Part shown: piece after piece, positions 54,101 to 64,000 of the stretch | Numbering within the stretch: position 1 is the first letter of the stretch | Layout: each line of letters starts with the position of its first letter | Assembly (NCBI GenBank): GCA_030848705.1 | Contig: JAUIZM010000023.1 | Coordinates: forward strand, 1,302,001-1,366,000 | Direction of reading: 5' to 3' | Origin: Heracleum sosnowskyi | Lineage: Eukaryota; Streptophyta; Magnoliopsida; Apiales; Apiaceae | DNA length: 64,000 nt | Translations under genes and position numbers: made by a program | The notes under the pieces: model-generated | What the model saw: only the letters and a program-made list of their open reading frames with translations | Databases searched by the model: none | What the model was told of the DNA's origin: nothing

Positions 54101-57100
54101 ACCCTATGGGTTTATTGAATTGCAGTAAACTTCATTTGGAGCTGTCCGGACCTGAATTGGAGCAGATACCAGGGGACGCCCGATTACGTATACCTCTTAA
54201 GGGATCTATACAAGGAAAACGGGGATAAATTGAAGCGGGTCGTTTTGTGGATATTTTCTCGTAGTTTGACCCTATGGGTTTATAGAATTGCAAAAAACTT
54301 CTTTTGGAGCTGTCCGGACCTGAATTTGAGCAGATATCAGGGGACACCCGATTACGTATACCTCTGAAGGGAGCTATACAAGGAAAACGGGGATAAATTG
54401 AAGCGGGTCGTTTTGAGGATATTTTCTCGTAGTTTGACCCTATGGGTTTATAGAATTGCAGTAAACTTCATTTGGAGCTGTCCGGACCTGAATTGGAGCA
54501 GATACCAGGGGACGCCCGATTACGTATACCTCTTAAGGGATCTATACAAGGAAAACGGGGATAAATTGAAGCGGGTCGTTTTGTGGGTATTTTCTCGTAG
54601 TTTGACCCTATGGGTTTATAGAATTGCAATAAAGTTCATTTGGAGTTGTCCGGACCTGAATTGGAGCAGATACCAGGGGACACCCGATTACGTATACCTC
54701 TTAAGGGATCTATACAAGGAAAACGGGGATAAATTGAAGCGGGTCGTTTTGTGGGTATTTTCTCGTAGTTTGACCCTATGGGTTTATAGAATTGCAAAAA
54801 ACTTCATTTGGAGCAGTCCGTGCCTAAATTGGAGCAGATACCAGGGGACGCCCGATTACGTATACCTCTGAAGGGAGCTATACAAGGAAAACGGGGATAA
54901 ATTGAAGCGGGTCGTTTTGTGGATATTTTCTCGTAGTTTGACCCTATGGGTTTATAGAATTGCAAAAAACTTCTTTTGGAGCTGTCCGGACCTGAATTTG
55001 AGCAGATATCAGGGGACTCCCGATTACGTATACCTCTGAAGGGAGCTATACAAGGAAAACGGGGATAAATTGAAGCGGGTCGTTTTGTGGATATTTTCTC
55101 GTAGTTTGACCCTATGGGTTTATAGAATTGCAAAAAACTTCTTTTGGAGCTGTCCGGACCTGAATTTGAGCAGATATCAGGGGACACCCGATTACGTATA
55201 CCTCTGAAGGGAGCTATACAAGGAAAACGAGGATAAATTGAAGCGGGTCGTTTTGAGGATATTTTCTCGTAGTTTGACCCTATGGGTTTATTGAATTGCA
55301 GTAAACTTCATTTGGAGCTGTCCGGACCTGAATTGGAGCAGATACCAGGGGACGCCCGATTACGTATACCTCTTAAGGGATCTATACAAGGAAAACGGGG
55401 ATAAATTGAAGCGGGTCGTTTTGTGGATATTTTCTCGTAGTTTGACCCTATGGGTTTATAGAATTGCAAAAAACTTCTTTTGGAGCTGTCCGGACCTGAA
55501 TTTGAGCAGATATCAGGGGACACCCGATTACGTATACCTCTGAAGGGAGCTATACAAGGAAAACGGGGATAAATTGAAGCGGGTCGTTTTGAGGATATTT
55601 TCTCGTAGTTTGACCCTATGGGTTTATAGAATTGCAGTAAACTTCATTTGGAGCTGTCCGGACCTGAATTGGAGCAGATACCAGGGGACGCCCGATTACG
55701 TATACCTCTGAAGGGAGCTATACAAGGAAAACGGGGATAAATTGAAGCGGGTCGTTTTGTGGGTATTTTCTCGTACTTCGACCCTATGGGTTTATAGAAT
55801 TGCAAAAAACTTCATTTGGAGCTGTCCGGACCTGAATTGGAGCAGATACCAGGGGACGCCCGATTACGTATACCTCTGAAGGGAGCTATACAAGGAAAAC
55901 GGGGATAAATTGAAGCGGGTCGTTTTGTGGATATTTTCTCGTAGTTTGACCCTATGGGTTTATAGAATTGCAAAAAACTTCTTTTGGAGCTGTCCGGACC
56001 TGAATTTGAGCAGATATCAGGGGACTCCCGATTACGTATACCTCTGAAGGGAGCTATACAAGGAAAACGAGGATAAATTGAAGCGGGTCGTTTTGTGGAT
56101 ATTTTCTCGTAGTTTGACCCTATGGGTTTATAGAATTGCAAAAAACTTCTTTTGGAGCTGTCCGGACCTGAATTTGAGCAGATATCAGGGGACACCCGAT
56201 TACGTATACCTCTGAAGGGTGCTATACAAGGAAAACGGGGATAAATTGAAGCGGGTCGTTTTGAGGATATTTTCTCGTAGTTTGACCCTATGGGTTTATA
56301 GAATTGCAGTAAACTTCATTTGGAGCTGTCCGGACCTGAATTGGAGCAGATACCAGGGGACGCCCGATTACGTATACCTCTTAAGGGATCTATACAAGGA
56401 AAACGGGGATAAATTGAAGCGGGTCGTTTTGTGGATATTTTCTCGTAGTTTGACCCTATGGGTTTATAGAATTGCAAAAAACTTCTTTTGGAGCTGTCCG
56501 GACCTGAATTTGAGCAGATATCAGGGGACACCCGATTACGTATACCTCTGAAGGGAGCTATACAAGGAAAACGGGGATAAATTGAAGCGGGTCGTTTTGA
56601 GGATATTTTCTCGTAGTTTGACCCTATGGGTATATAGAATTGCAGTAAACTTCATTTGGAGCTGTCCGGACCTGAATTGGAGCAGATACCAGGGGACGCC
56701 CGATTACGTATACCTCTTAAGGGATCTATACAAGGAAAACGGGGATAAATTGAAGGGGGTCGTTTTGAGGATATTTTCTCGTAGTTTGACCCTATGGGTT
56801 TATAGAATTGCAGTAAACTTCATTTGGAGCTGTCCGGACCTGAATTGGAGCAGATACCAGGGGACGCCTGATTACGTATACCTCTTAAGGGATCTATACA
56901 TGGAAAACGGGGATAAATTGAAGCGGGTCGTTTTATGGATATTTTCTCGTAGTTTGACCCTATGGGTTTATAGAATTGCAAAAAACTTCATTTGGAGCAG
57001 TCCGGGCTTGAACTGGAGCAGATACCAGGGAACGCCCGATTACGTATACCTCTGAAGGGATGTATACAAGGAAAACGGGGATAAGTTGAAGCGGGTCGTT

Positions 57101-59090
57101 TTGAGGATATTTTCTCGTAGTTTGACCCTATGGGTTTATAGAATTGCAGTAAACTTCATTTGGAGCTGTCCGGACCTGAATTGGAGCAGATACCAGGGGA
57201 CGCCCGATTACGTATACCTCTTAAGGGATCTATACATGGAAAACGGGGATAAATTGAAGCGGGTCGTTTTGTGGATATTTTCTCGTAGTTTGACCCTATG
57301 GGTTTATAGAATTGAAAAAAACTTCATTTGGAGCAGTCTGGACCTGAATTGGAGCATATACCAGGGGACGCCCGATTACGTATACCTCTGAAGGGAGCTA
57401 TACAAGGAAAACGGGGATAAATTGAAGCGGGTAGTTTTGAGGATATTTTCTCGTAGTTTGACCCTATTGGTTTATAGAATTGCAATAAAGTTCATTTGGA
57501 GTTGTCCGGACCTGAATTGGAGCAGATACCAGGGGACGCCCGATTACGTATACCTCTGAAGGGAGCTATACAAGGAAAACGGGGATAAATTGAAGCGGGT
57601 CGTTTTGTGGATATTTTCTCGTAGTTTGACCCTATGGGTTTATAGAATTGCAAAAAACTTCTTTTGGAGCTGTCCGGACCTGAATTTGAGCAGATATCAG
57701 GGGACTCCCGATTACGTATACCTCTGAAGGGAGCTATACAAGGAAAACGAGGATAAATTGAAGCGGGTCGTTTTGTGGATATTTTCTCGTAGTTTGACCC
57801 TATGGGTTTATAGAATTGCAAAAAACTTCTTTTGGAGCTGTCCGGACCTGAATTTGAGCAGATATCAGGGGACACCCGATTACGTATACCTCTGAAGGGT
57901 GCTATACAAGGAAAACGGGGATAAATTGAAGCGGGTCGTTTTGAGGATATTTTCTCGTAGTTTGACCCTATGGGTTTATAGAATTGCAGTAAACTTCATT
58001 TGGAGCTGTCCGGACCTGAATTGGAGCAGATACCAGGGGACGCCCGATTACGTATACCTCTTAAGGGATCTATACAAGGAAAACGGGGATAAATTGAAGC
58101 GGGTCGTTTTGTGGATATTTTCTCGTAGTTTGACCCTATGGGTTTATAGAATTGCAAAAAACTTCTTTTGGAGCTGTCCGGACCTGAATTTGAGCAGATA
58201 TCAAGGGACACCCGATTACGTATACCTCTGAAGGGAGCTATACAAGGAAAACGGGGATAAATTGAAGCGGGTCGTTTTGAGGATATTTTCTCGTAGTTTG
58301 ACCCTATGGGTATATAGAATTGCAGTAAACTTCATTTGGAGCTGTCCGGACCTGAATTGGAGCAGATACCAGGGGACGCCCGATTACGTATACCTCTTAA
58401 GGGATCTATACAATGAAAACGGGGATAAATTGAAGGGGGTCGTTTTGAGGATATTTTCTCGTAGTTTGACCCTATGGGTTTATAGAATTGTAGTAAACTT
58501 CATTTGGAGCTGTCCGGACCTGAATTGGAGCAGATACCAGGGGACGCCTGATTACGTATACCTCTTAAGGGATCTATACATGGAAAACGGGGATAAATTG
58601 AAGCGGGTCGTTTTATGGATATTTTCTCGTAGTTTGACCCTATGGGTTTATAGAATTGCAAAAAACTTCATTTGGAGCAGTCCGGGCTTGAACTGGAGCA
58701 GATACCAGGGAACGCCCGATTACGTATACCTCTGAAGGGATGTATACAAGGAAAACGGGGATAAGTTGAAGCGGGTCGTTTTGAAGATATTTTCTCGTAG
58801 TTTGACCCTATGGGTTTATAGAATTGCAGTAAACTTCATTTGGAGCTGTCCGGACCTGAATTGGAGCAGATACCAGGGGACGCCCGATTACGTATACCTC
58901 TTAAGGGATCTATACATGGAAAACGGGGATAAATTGAAGCGGGTCGTTTTGTGGATATTTTCTCGTAGTTTGACCCTATGGGTTTATAGAATTGAAAAAA
59001 ACTTCATTTGGAGCAGTCTGGACCTGAATTGGAGCATATACCAGGGGACGCCCGATTACGTATACCTCTGAAGGGAGCTATACAAGGAAA
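51160..59090 (+). repeat. Overlapping higher-order repeats with periods 1176, 1680 and 4032 bp
   Basis: Several private variants track the copies. The gggtgctatac variant is at about 52186, 56218 and 57898 (4032 then 1680). The gggtatatagaattgc variant is at about 52597, 56629 and 58309. The gggatgtatac with gataagttg variant is at about 53026, 57058 and 58738. The gggtttattgaattgc variant is at about 51255, 54111 and 55287 (2856 then 1176). The tccgtgcctaaattgg variant is at about 53641, 54817 and 59353. All spacings are whole multiples of 168. A 24-monomer block, a 10-monomer block and a 7-monomer block are therefore nested and overlap. Confidence 0.85.
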
Positions 59091-59399
59091 ACGGGGATAA
59101 ATTGAAGCGGGTAGTTTTGAGGATATTTTCTCGTAGTTTGACCCTTTTGGTTTATAGAATTGCAATAAAGTTCATTTGGAGTTGTCCGGACCTGAATTGG
59201 AGCAGATACCAGGGGACGCCCGATTACGTATACCTCTTAAGGGATCTATACAAGGAAAACGGGGATAAATTGAAGTGGGTCGTTTTATGGATATTTTCTC
59301 GTAGTTTGACCCTATGGGTTTATAGAATTGCAAAAAACTTCATTTGGAGCAGTCCGTGCCTAAATTGGAGCAGATACCAGGGGACGCCCGATTACGTAT

Positions 59400-60329
59400 A
59401 CCTCTGAAGGGAGCTATACAAGGAAAACGGGGATAAATTGAAGCGGGTCGTTTTGTGGGTATTTTCTAGTAGTTTGACCCTATAGGTTTATAGAATTGCA
59501 AAAAACTTCATTTGGAGTAGTCCGGGCCTGAATTGGAGCAGATACCAGGGGACGCCCGATTACGTATACCTCCTAAGGGAGCTATACAAGGAAAACGGGG
59601 ATAAATTGAAGCGGGTCATTTTGTGGATATTTTCTGGTAGTTTGACCCTATGGGTTAATAGAATTGCAAAAAACTTCTTTTGGAGCAGTCCGGGCTTGAA
59701 CTGGAGCAGATACCAGAGAACGCCCGATTACGTATACCTCTGAAGGGATCTATATAAGGAAAATGGGGATAAATTGAAGCGGGTCGTTTTGAGGATATTT
59801 TCACGTAGTTTGACCCTATGGGTTTATAGAATTGCAGTAAACTTCATTTGGAGCTGTCCGAACCTGAATTGGAGCAGATACCAGGGGACGCCCGATTACG
59901 TATACCTCTTAAGGGATCTATACATGGAAAACGGGGATAAATTGAAGCGGGTCGTTTTGTGGATATTTTCTCGTAGTTTGAACCTATGGGTTTATAGAAT
60001 TGCAAAAAACTTCCTTTGGGGCTGTCCGGACATGAATTTGAGCAGATGTCACGGGACACCCGATTATGTATACCTCTGAAGGGAGCTATACAAGGAAAAC
60101 GGGGATAAATTGAAGCGGGTCATTTTTTGGATATTTTCTCGTAGTTTGACCCTATGGGTTTATAGAATTGAAAAAAACTTCATTTGGAGCAGTCTGGACC
60201 TGAATTGGAGCAGATACCAGGGGACGCCCGATTACGTATACCTTTGAAGAAAGCTATACAAGGAAAACGGGGATAAATTGAAGCGGGTCGTTTTGAGGAT
60301 ATTTTCTCGTAGTTTGACCCTATGGGTTT
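59400..60329 (+). repeat. Diverged monomers at the array edge
   Basis: The last five to six monomers carry many changes not seen elsewhere. Examples are ttttctggtag, gggttaatagaattgc, ccagagaacgcc, tatataaggaaaatgg, ttttcacgtag, gtccgaacctg, ttgaacctatgg, cttcctttggggc, gacatgaatttg, gatgtcacggg, gattatgtatacc, gtcattttttgg and cctttgaagaaagc. The tctagtagtttgaccc and cctcctaaggg variants typical of the left 23 kb reappear at about 59465 and 59572. Higher divergence at an array boundary is expected where unequal exchange and conversion rarely reach. Confidence 0.85.
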
Positions 60330-60330
60330 T

Positions 60331-60370
60331 GTAACAGCCCCAGATCCGGGGTCAGGAATCTGGTCGTTAC
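60331..60370. other. Terminal hairpin of the putative LTR
   Basis: gtaac (60331-60335) pairs with gttac (60366-60370), and inside it ccagat (60340-60345) pairs with atctgg (60358-60363), with small internal bulges (4 and 2 bases) and a 12-base loop. It sits one base inside the satellite boundary. It may be an LTR-end structure, and its position supports 60330 as the element end. Confidence 0.7.
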
Positions 60371-61019
60371 GGTCATCATTCCATACATCATGCTTGACTT
60401 GAATCAATACAAATAAACAACATGCTATGACCCCACCATCTATCTCACACACACACCCAAGTTATAGTCCCAGAGATGAACTTGAAATAAGTACTGCTAA
60501 CAGGGTCCATAAACATATCATAAGTGATTACAAGCCCAAATATAATTTACAAGTTTAAGTTTGCTGCCACTTCTTACGTTATGTCATACATATAATTAAA
60601 AGCTGAATCTGAACTACCAGTCTATATCACTAGTAGGCTCTACCTCAGCTATGGCGGCTGTAGTATCAGGGGAGAGTCCTCTGGGTTCCAAAACCCTCTT
60701 GCGGCTGGTGGTGCGAAACATCTGGTTTATCTGTTGTGGTGATATATATAAAAACAAGCAAGGGTGAGCAACAAAGCCCACCAAAATAATGCTGAACTGA
60801 TAAACAATATATATATAATCAAGTATCAACTTTCATAGGAAACATTTACTTCATTTATAATCTGGAAATAAACAATGTAAATTTATTTCCAATTCATTTT
60901 CTAAACTCATCTGATCACGTATATCCTGTAGATAAAATCATATACTTTTCGTAAATTCATGCTCTTTCTTATAAACTCATATACTGGAACATACTGGATT
61001 ACTCTTGAGTAACCTTTCT

Positions 61020-61110
61020 GAAAACTTTCATGAAAACTGAATAACTGGAATAAACTATCTTTCTTTGAAAACTTTCATGAAACTGAATAACTGGAACGAA
61101 CTTTCTTTTT
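61020..61110. repeat. 47-bp imperfect tandem duplication inside the putative LTR
   Basis: gaaaactttcatgaaaactg at 61020 returns as gaaaactttcatgaaactg at 61067, followed in both by aataactggaa and a ctttctt tail. One A is missing in the second copy. It is a local replication-slippage type repeat with no coding content. Confidence 0.85.
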
Positions 61111-61290
61111 CTGACATCTTGCATGAAACATGCTCTTTCATGGATGCTGAACTGTAACTGGAGATTCTGGGCGCCAAGGATACCCCTACGATGATCAGTC
61201 GCAAGCTGTATCCCCCTGATCTTTTTCTACGTAGAAGGGAAGAATAGGCAGTATCTGACTGACCTACCTCCCCGCCAATCGGTTGTAGGC

Positions 61291-61456
61291 AGGAAGTACA
61301 GACCCGTTTCACCAGTCCGTCGGCCTGGTACTCTCCTATGAGGAAGAACAGACCCGTTTCACCAGTCCGTCGGCCTGTTGCTCTCCTCTTCCTACGGTCG
61401 GGCAATTTCTGATAAACTAAGGGAAGAACAGACCCGTTCACCAGTCCGTCGGCCAT
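61291..61456. repeat. Three copies of a 37-bp GC-rich module in the putative LTR
   Basis: A module with core cagacccgtttcaccagtcc followed by gtcggcc occurs at 61291-61327, 61341-61377 and 61421-61456 (the third lacks one T). Spacings are 50 and 80 bp. The modules are GC-rich against an AT-rich surrounding. The second and third begin with the same ggaagaacagacc lead. They could be enhancer-like repeats of the LTR or a tandem expansion; I cannot tell which. Confidence 0.85.
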
Positions 61457-62167
61457 ATTGTAATTCCCTTAGGGGACCGGCGCTACTCAGTCCCTCACAC
61501 ATTCTCCAAGTTCGAGTAAATCCATAACACTGAAACATGAAGTTCCTTTCCCTTTTTCCCCAAGAATACAACTCCACAAAGTAGTCATATCTCGTTGGAA
61601 AGGAAAATTCACCCATATTTCCCAAGCTGACGCTTGTTAATGGATGCAACTAATTCCACTGATCTTACCCCTCGAATCTTGAGGAAGTAATCAAAATCAT
61701 TTTGATGGTAGTAAACCAGACTGATAAATTCATTGATTTAAAAGATTTAGGACCGGGCAGTCCACTTGAAACAACCATAAAATCTTGAGAAAGGTTCCAT
61801 GTATCTTTGAAGTTTGAGCGAACATTTAAGTCTTTCTGAATATAGACTTAAACGGGAAATAGTTTTAGGAACCTTCTCTAATTATATTTATAATTGTCTG
61901 AATAAAACTTTATTAGCTATCTAGGGTTTAAAAATAGTTTTCACAAAATACTTCCTTAAGAAGTAGGGCTTTAAATAATTAAATCAAACTATATTTAATA
62001 AAGAATATTTATTTAGAAATAATTCTCAAGTACTTTCTTATCAAAAAGGGTAGATAACAACTATTCATCATATATTTAAAATATACCCTTAATACATTAA
62101 ACTTCAAATGATCTTTAATTTGTAAATCATTTATCGAGATTAATTGTAATAACACAATAAAATAACC

Positions 62168-62293
62168 CTAGATAGCAACTGATACCATTCTTAGTATGTA
62201 AAATAAACATAGAGAATATATAATATATCTCTAGATAACAACTGATACCATTCCCGGTCCAAAGTATAAATGCAGAGTATATTCCCCCTACCG
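62168..62293. repeat. 63-bp imperfect tandem duplication in the putative LTR
   Basis: ctagatagcaactgatacca at 62168 returns as ctagataacaactgatacca at 62231, each followed by ttc, a short variable part, then a taaa stretch and an agagtata or agaatata end. The two copies clearly differ, so the duplication is not recent. The surrounding 61.8-62.4 kb is very AT-rich and holds nothing else I can identify. Confidence 0.75.
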
Positions 62294-63434
62294 AGGGTTT
62301 TACTTAGCACATCAGCTCCAAAATATTACTATATCCATAGCTTATAAGTTCAACTTATATCAATACTTTGATTTAGCATCATAGAAATCATTTCGAAATC
62401 ATACACATATAGCATATATCTCAAATTCTTTAGTTATCACCACAACAGTTTTTAAAAAAGGTATAGGTTTGAAAACTTGCCTGATTTCTGTGTCCGAGGG
62501 TGGTGCCTGGCAGTGGTCCGGTAATCTATCAATAACAAAGATACCTTTTGTCAGTAACTCATACTCGGGAATCAAGCAAACATCATACTTAAACTTAAAC
62601 GCCATACCAATACAACTATATGCTCATAACCCTCGCAATCTCTGCTATCATCTTATAGTTAAGCACTTGTTTGCTATCAAGGGACATCATTCCAACTTGT
62701 CCTTTGTCTAACTTGAATCCATAAGTGTTCTAGGGTCAACCTCTTATGATCCGTTTCAAGATTTTCAACTCGTTCTCAGGGTTTTTCTAAAGTGGTATTC
62801 AAGTGCTTGCTTTAAGGGGTTTCTCGCACTTAACCTTACTTCGAACATTTTTATAAAATCGAAAAATGATCATTTTCACACAAGGTTTTCTCCCACTCTT
62901 TCCTTACTGTCTCTACTATTTAATTATCACAATTAACCCCTGCTATAACCAAGTTAAGAGAGCTCAATTTCAGTTGCGAACTTTTCTTCTCGTTTTAGAA
63001 CCACTTTTGCTAATTTGGCCATATCTCCTAAACCGTAAGTCGAATAGTTTCGATTCTTGCGCCAAAACAATCTACGTTCAAAAATCTATAAGAACAAGTG
63101 ATATACTCATCAAGGTCAGAGACCTATCTCGACTGCTAAGCTCTGTTTTCAAGGGTTTTAGAAATTTCGTCATTACGACGGCTATAAATCGGATAATCCC
63201 AAATTTCAAACCATCTAAATTGCTCATCAATCACTCCAATCAACATATACATCTGACTCAACCAAGAACTGAGACCAAGCAATGCCTTTACGTTCTTAAT
63301 ACTCAATATTACTTGTAACAAAGCTCAAACATAGCTACTAATGTCAACTAAGGCTATAAACATGCATCAACATCATTAATCATCCATAAACTTCACACTA
63401 CTTCAAGGGTTTCAAGATTTATACCTTCTTTGGA

Positions 63435-63447
63435 GTTTATATAAGCC
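63435..63447 (-). promoter_or_regulatory. Possible TATA box of the putative LTR
   Basis: On the minus strand this reads ggcttatataaac, a good match to a plant TATA box, and a second taTAAAT word follows about 15-20 bases downstream. If the LTR reading is right, it lies more than 550 bp from the LTR 5' end, a plausible U3 position. In AT-rich DNA such words are frequent, so confidence is low. Confidence 0.22.
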
Positions 63448-64000
63448 TAATAATCCTTGTATGATCCTTGTATGGTCCTAAGATAGCTTGAATTCACAAA
63501 AGAAATCATGAAAACAAGGTTAGCTTTCGGAGTTACTATTCATCCAGTGAAAGAACTGCAAAAACGAAGGTCTTACCTTGCTCAAATGGAAAAACTTGTG
63601 AAATAGAAGTTGTAGATTATCTCAAGACCTTTCCAACAAGCTAAAGAACGCAAGATTTGAGTAAGCAACGAAGGAGATATGGCTGCTACAGTTTGGCCGA
63701 ATGTTGCTCTTCAATGGTGAGGAAATGTTTTGATTTTTCTTTTCTTTCTTCCTTTGTATAATTACTTAGATATTTATCCAATTAAGTGGTGAGTCATCAC
63801 CCCTGATGTCCTCTTCTTGTGACACATGGCGAGCATGCACTGGCTCCGTTAAAGTAGCTTTACTGGTTCGTTTAATTTCGTAGAATGCTCGCAAGGTTTC
63901 TCGAGGGTTCTATCGAGGTATTTTACCGAAATCGTTCTCGATACTTCTAATTCATTTATCAAATCCATATCCATGGAATTAATAATTTAAATCCTTAAAT

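Larger units (their letters stand above)
36561..60329 (+). repeat. 168-bp satellite array, right part (about 141 monomers)
   Basis: The same satellite resumes directly after the LINE poly(A) at aattgcaaaa and runs to 60329 in the same orientation. Phase is preserved: the last acgcc before the LINE is at 34100, the first after it is at 36619, and removing the insert restores a normal monomer minus 4 bp. The dominant variants here are gcaaaaaacttcttttgg with tgaatttgagcagatatc (followed by gacacccg or gactcccg), and gcagtaaac with ctgtccggacc. Monomers carrying tctagtagtttgaccc, common in the left 23 kb, were not seen here until about 59465. No gene is supported anywhere in this stretch. Confidence 0.98.
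60330..64000 (-). mobile_element. Probable long terminal repeat of a Ty3/Gypsy (Tekay/Del-like) retrotransposon, partial
   Basis: Satellite ends at gggttt (60329) and new sequence begins with tgtaacag. Read on the minus strand this end is ctgttaca, so the stretch would end in CA as LTRs do. The minus-strand text, with a terminal hairpin near that end, AT-rich non-coding body, short internal repeats and no conserved protein, resembles from memory the long LTRs of plant chromoviruses of the Tekay/Del type. In that reading the LTR runs from just beyond 64000 down to 60330, it is the 3' LTR, and any gag-pol region lies to the right of the window; a solo LTR is also possible. I see no protein domain in it: the few short open frames are unsupported. 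The alternative is unrelated intergenic DNA or an element in + orientation. Confidence 0.55.

Noticed and set aside
24315..60059. Minus-strand open frames of 71-127 codons repeated through the array
   Set aside because: They appear wherever monomers with cttcttttgg remove the TGA that cttcatttgg gives on the minus strand. They are periodic shadows of the satellite, not genes.
1..60329. Dozens of open frames of 71-381 codons with a 56-residue repeat on the + strand
   Set aside because: They follow from a 168-bp (56-codon) monomer with a frame lacking a stop; the chance that at least one of six frames is open over 56 codons is roughly one third. Most need a TTG or GTG start, many monomers carry TGA at cctctgaag, and frameshifting indels are spread freely.
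1..60329. CRISPR-like appearance of a long regular repeat
   Set aside because: There are no unique spacers: the whole 168-bp unit repeats head to tail, and the context is a plant nuclear genome.
60614..63321. Short open frames of 61-150 codons in the right flank
   Set aside because: No recognisable domain or motif was seen in any of them, several overlap on opposite strands, and the region is AT-rich with internal repeats and fits an LTR.

Overview
The window looks like nuclear DNA of a flowering plant, probably a eudicot. Almost all of it is one head-to-tail tandem satellite with a 168-bp monomer (about 44% GC by hand count of one typical copy). About 345 monomers run from before position 1 to 60329. 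The evidence for a plant is the satellite with nucleosome-length monomer, an inserted L1-type LINE of plant type, and a right flank that resembles a long LTR of a plant Ty3/Gypsy element. I cannot name the species. There is no host gene, tRNA, rRNA, CRISPR array or bacterial operon in the window. Layout: 1-34205 is satellite; 34206-36560 is a 5'-truncated LINE on the + strand with an unbroken reverse transcriptase frame and a poly(A) tail; 36561-60329 is satellite again, in the same orientation and in exact phase with the left part; 60330-64000 is non-satellite DNA, best read as a long terminal repeat lying on the minus strand whose 3' end abuts the array. The satellite is strongly organised above the monomer level. 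Shared private variants repeat at spacings of 336, 839/840, 1176, 1512/1513, 1680, 2016, 2184, 3529, 4032, 4703 and 5878 bp, all multiples of 168 give or take one or two bases. The left 24 kb and the right 36 kb are built from different mixtures of monomer variants, and the last kilobase before the LTR is visibly more diverged. The 168-bp length equals 56 codons, so any frame without a stop in one monomer stays open through neighbours. This explains the many long 'ORFs' of the array on both strands; I regard none of them as genes. The most interesting observations are: the LINE and the LTR element both join the satellite after the same monomer position (gggttt); an 87-bp internal deletion breaks five bases from that point; the LINE entered with a 4-bp target deletion and no target-site duplication, gaining an in-frame ATG from the satellite; variant types typical of the far left reappear only at the degenerate right edge; and single-base indels have been copied through multi-kilobase higher-order units. 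No clearly new biochemical system is visible.
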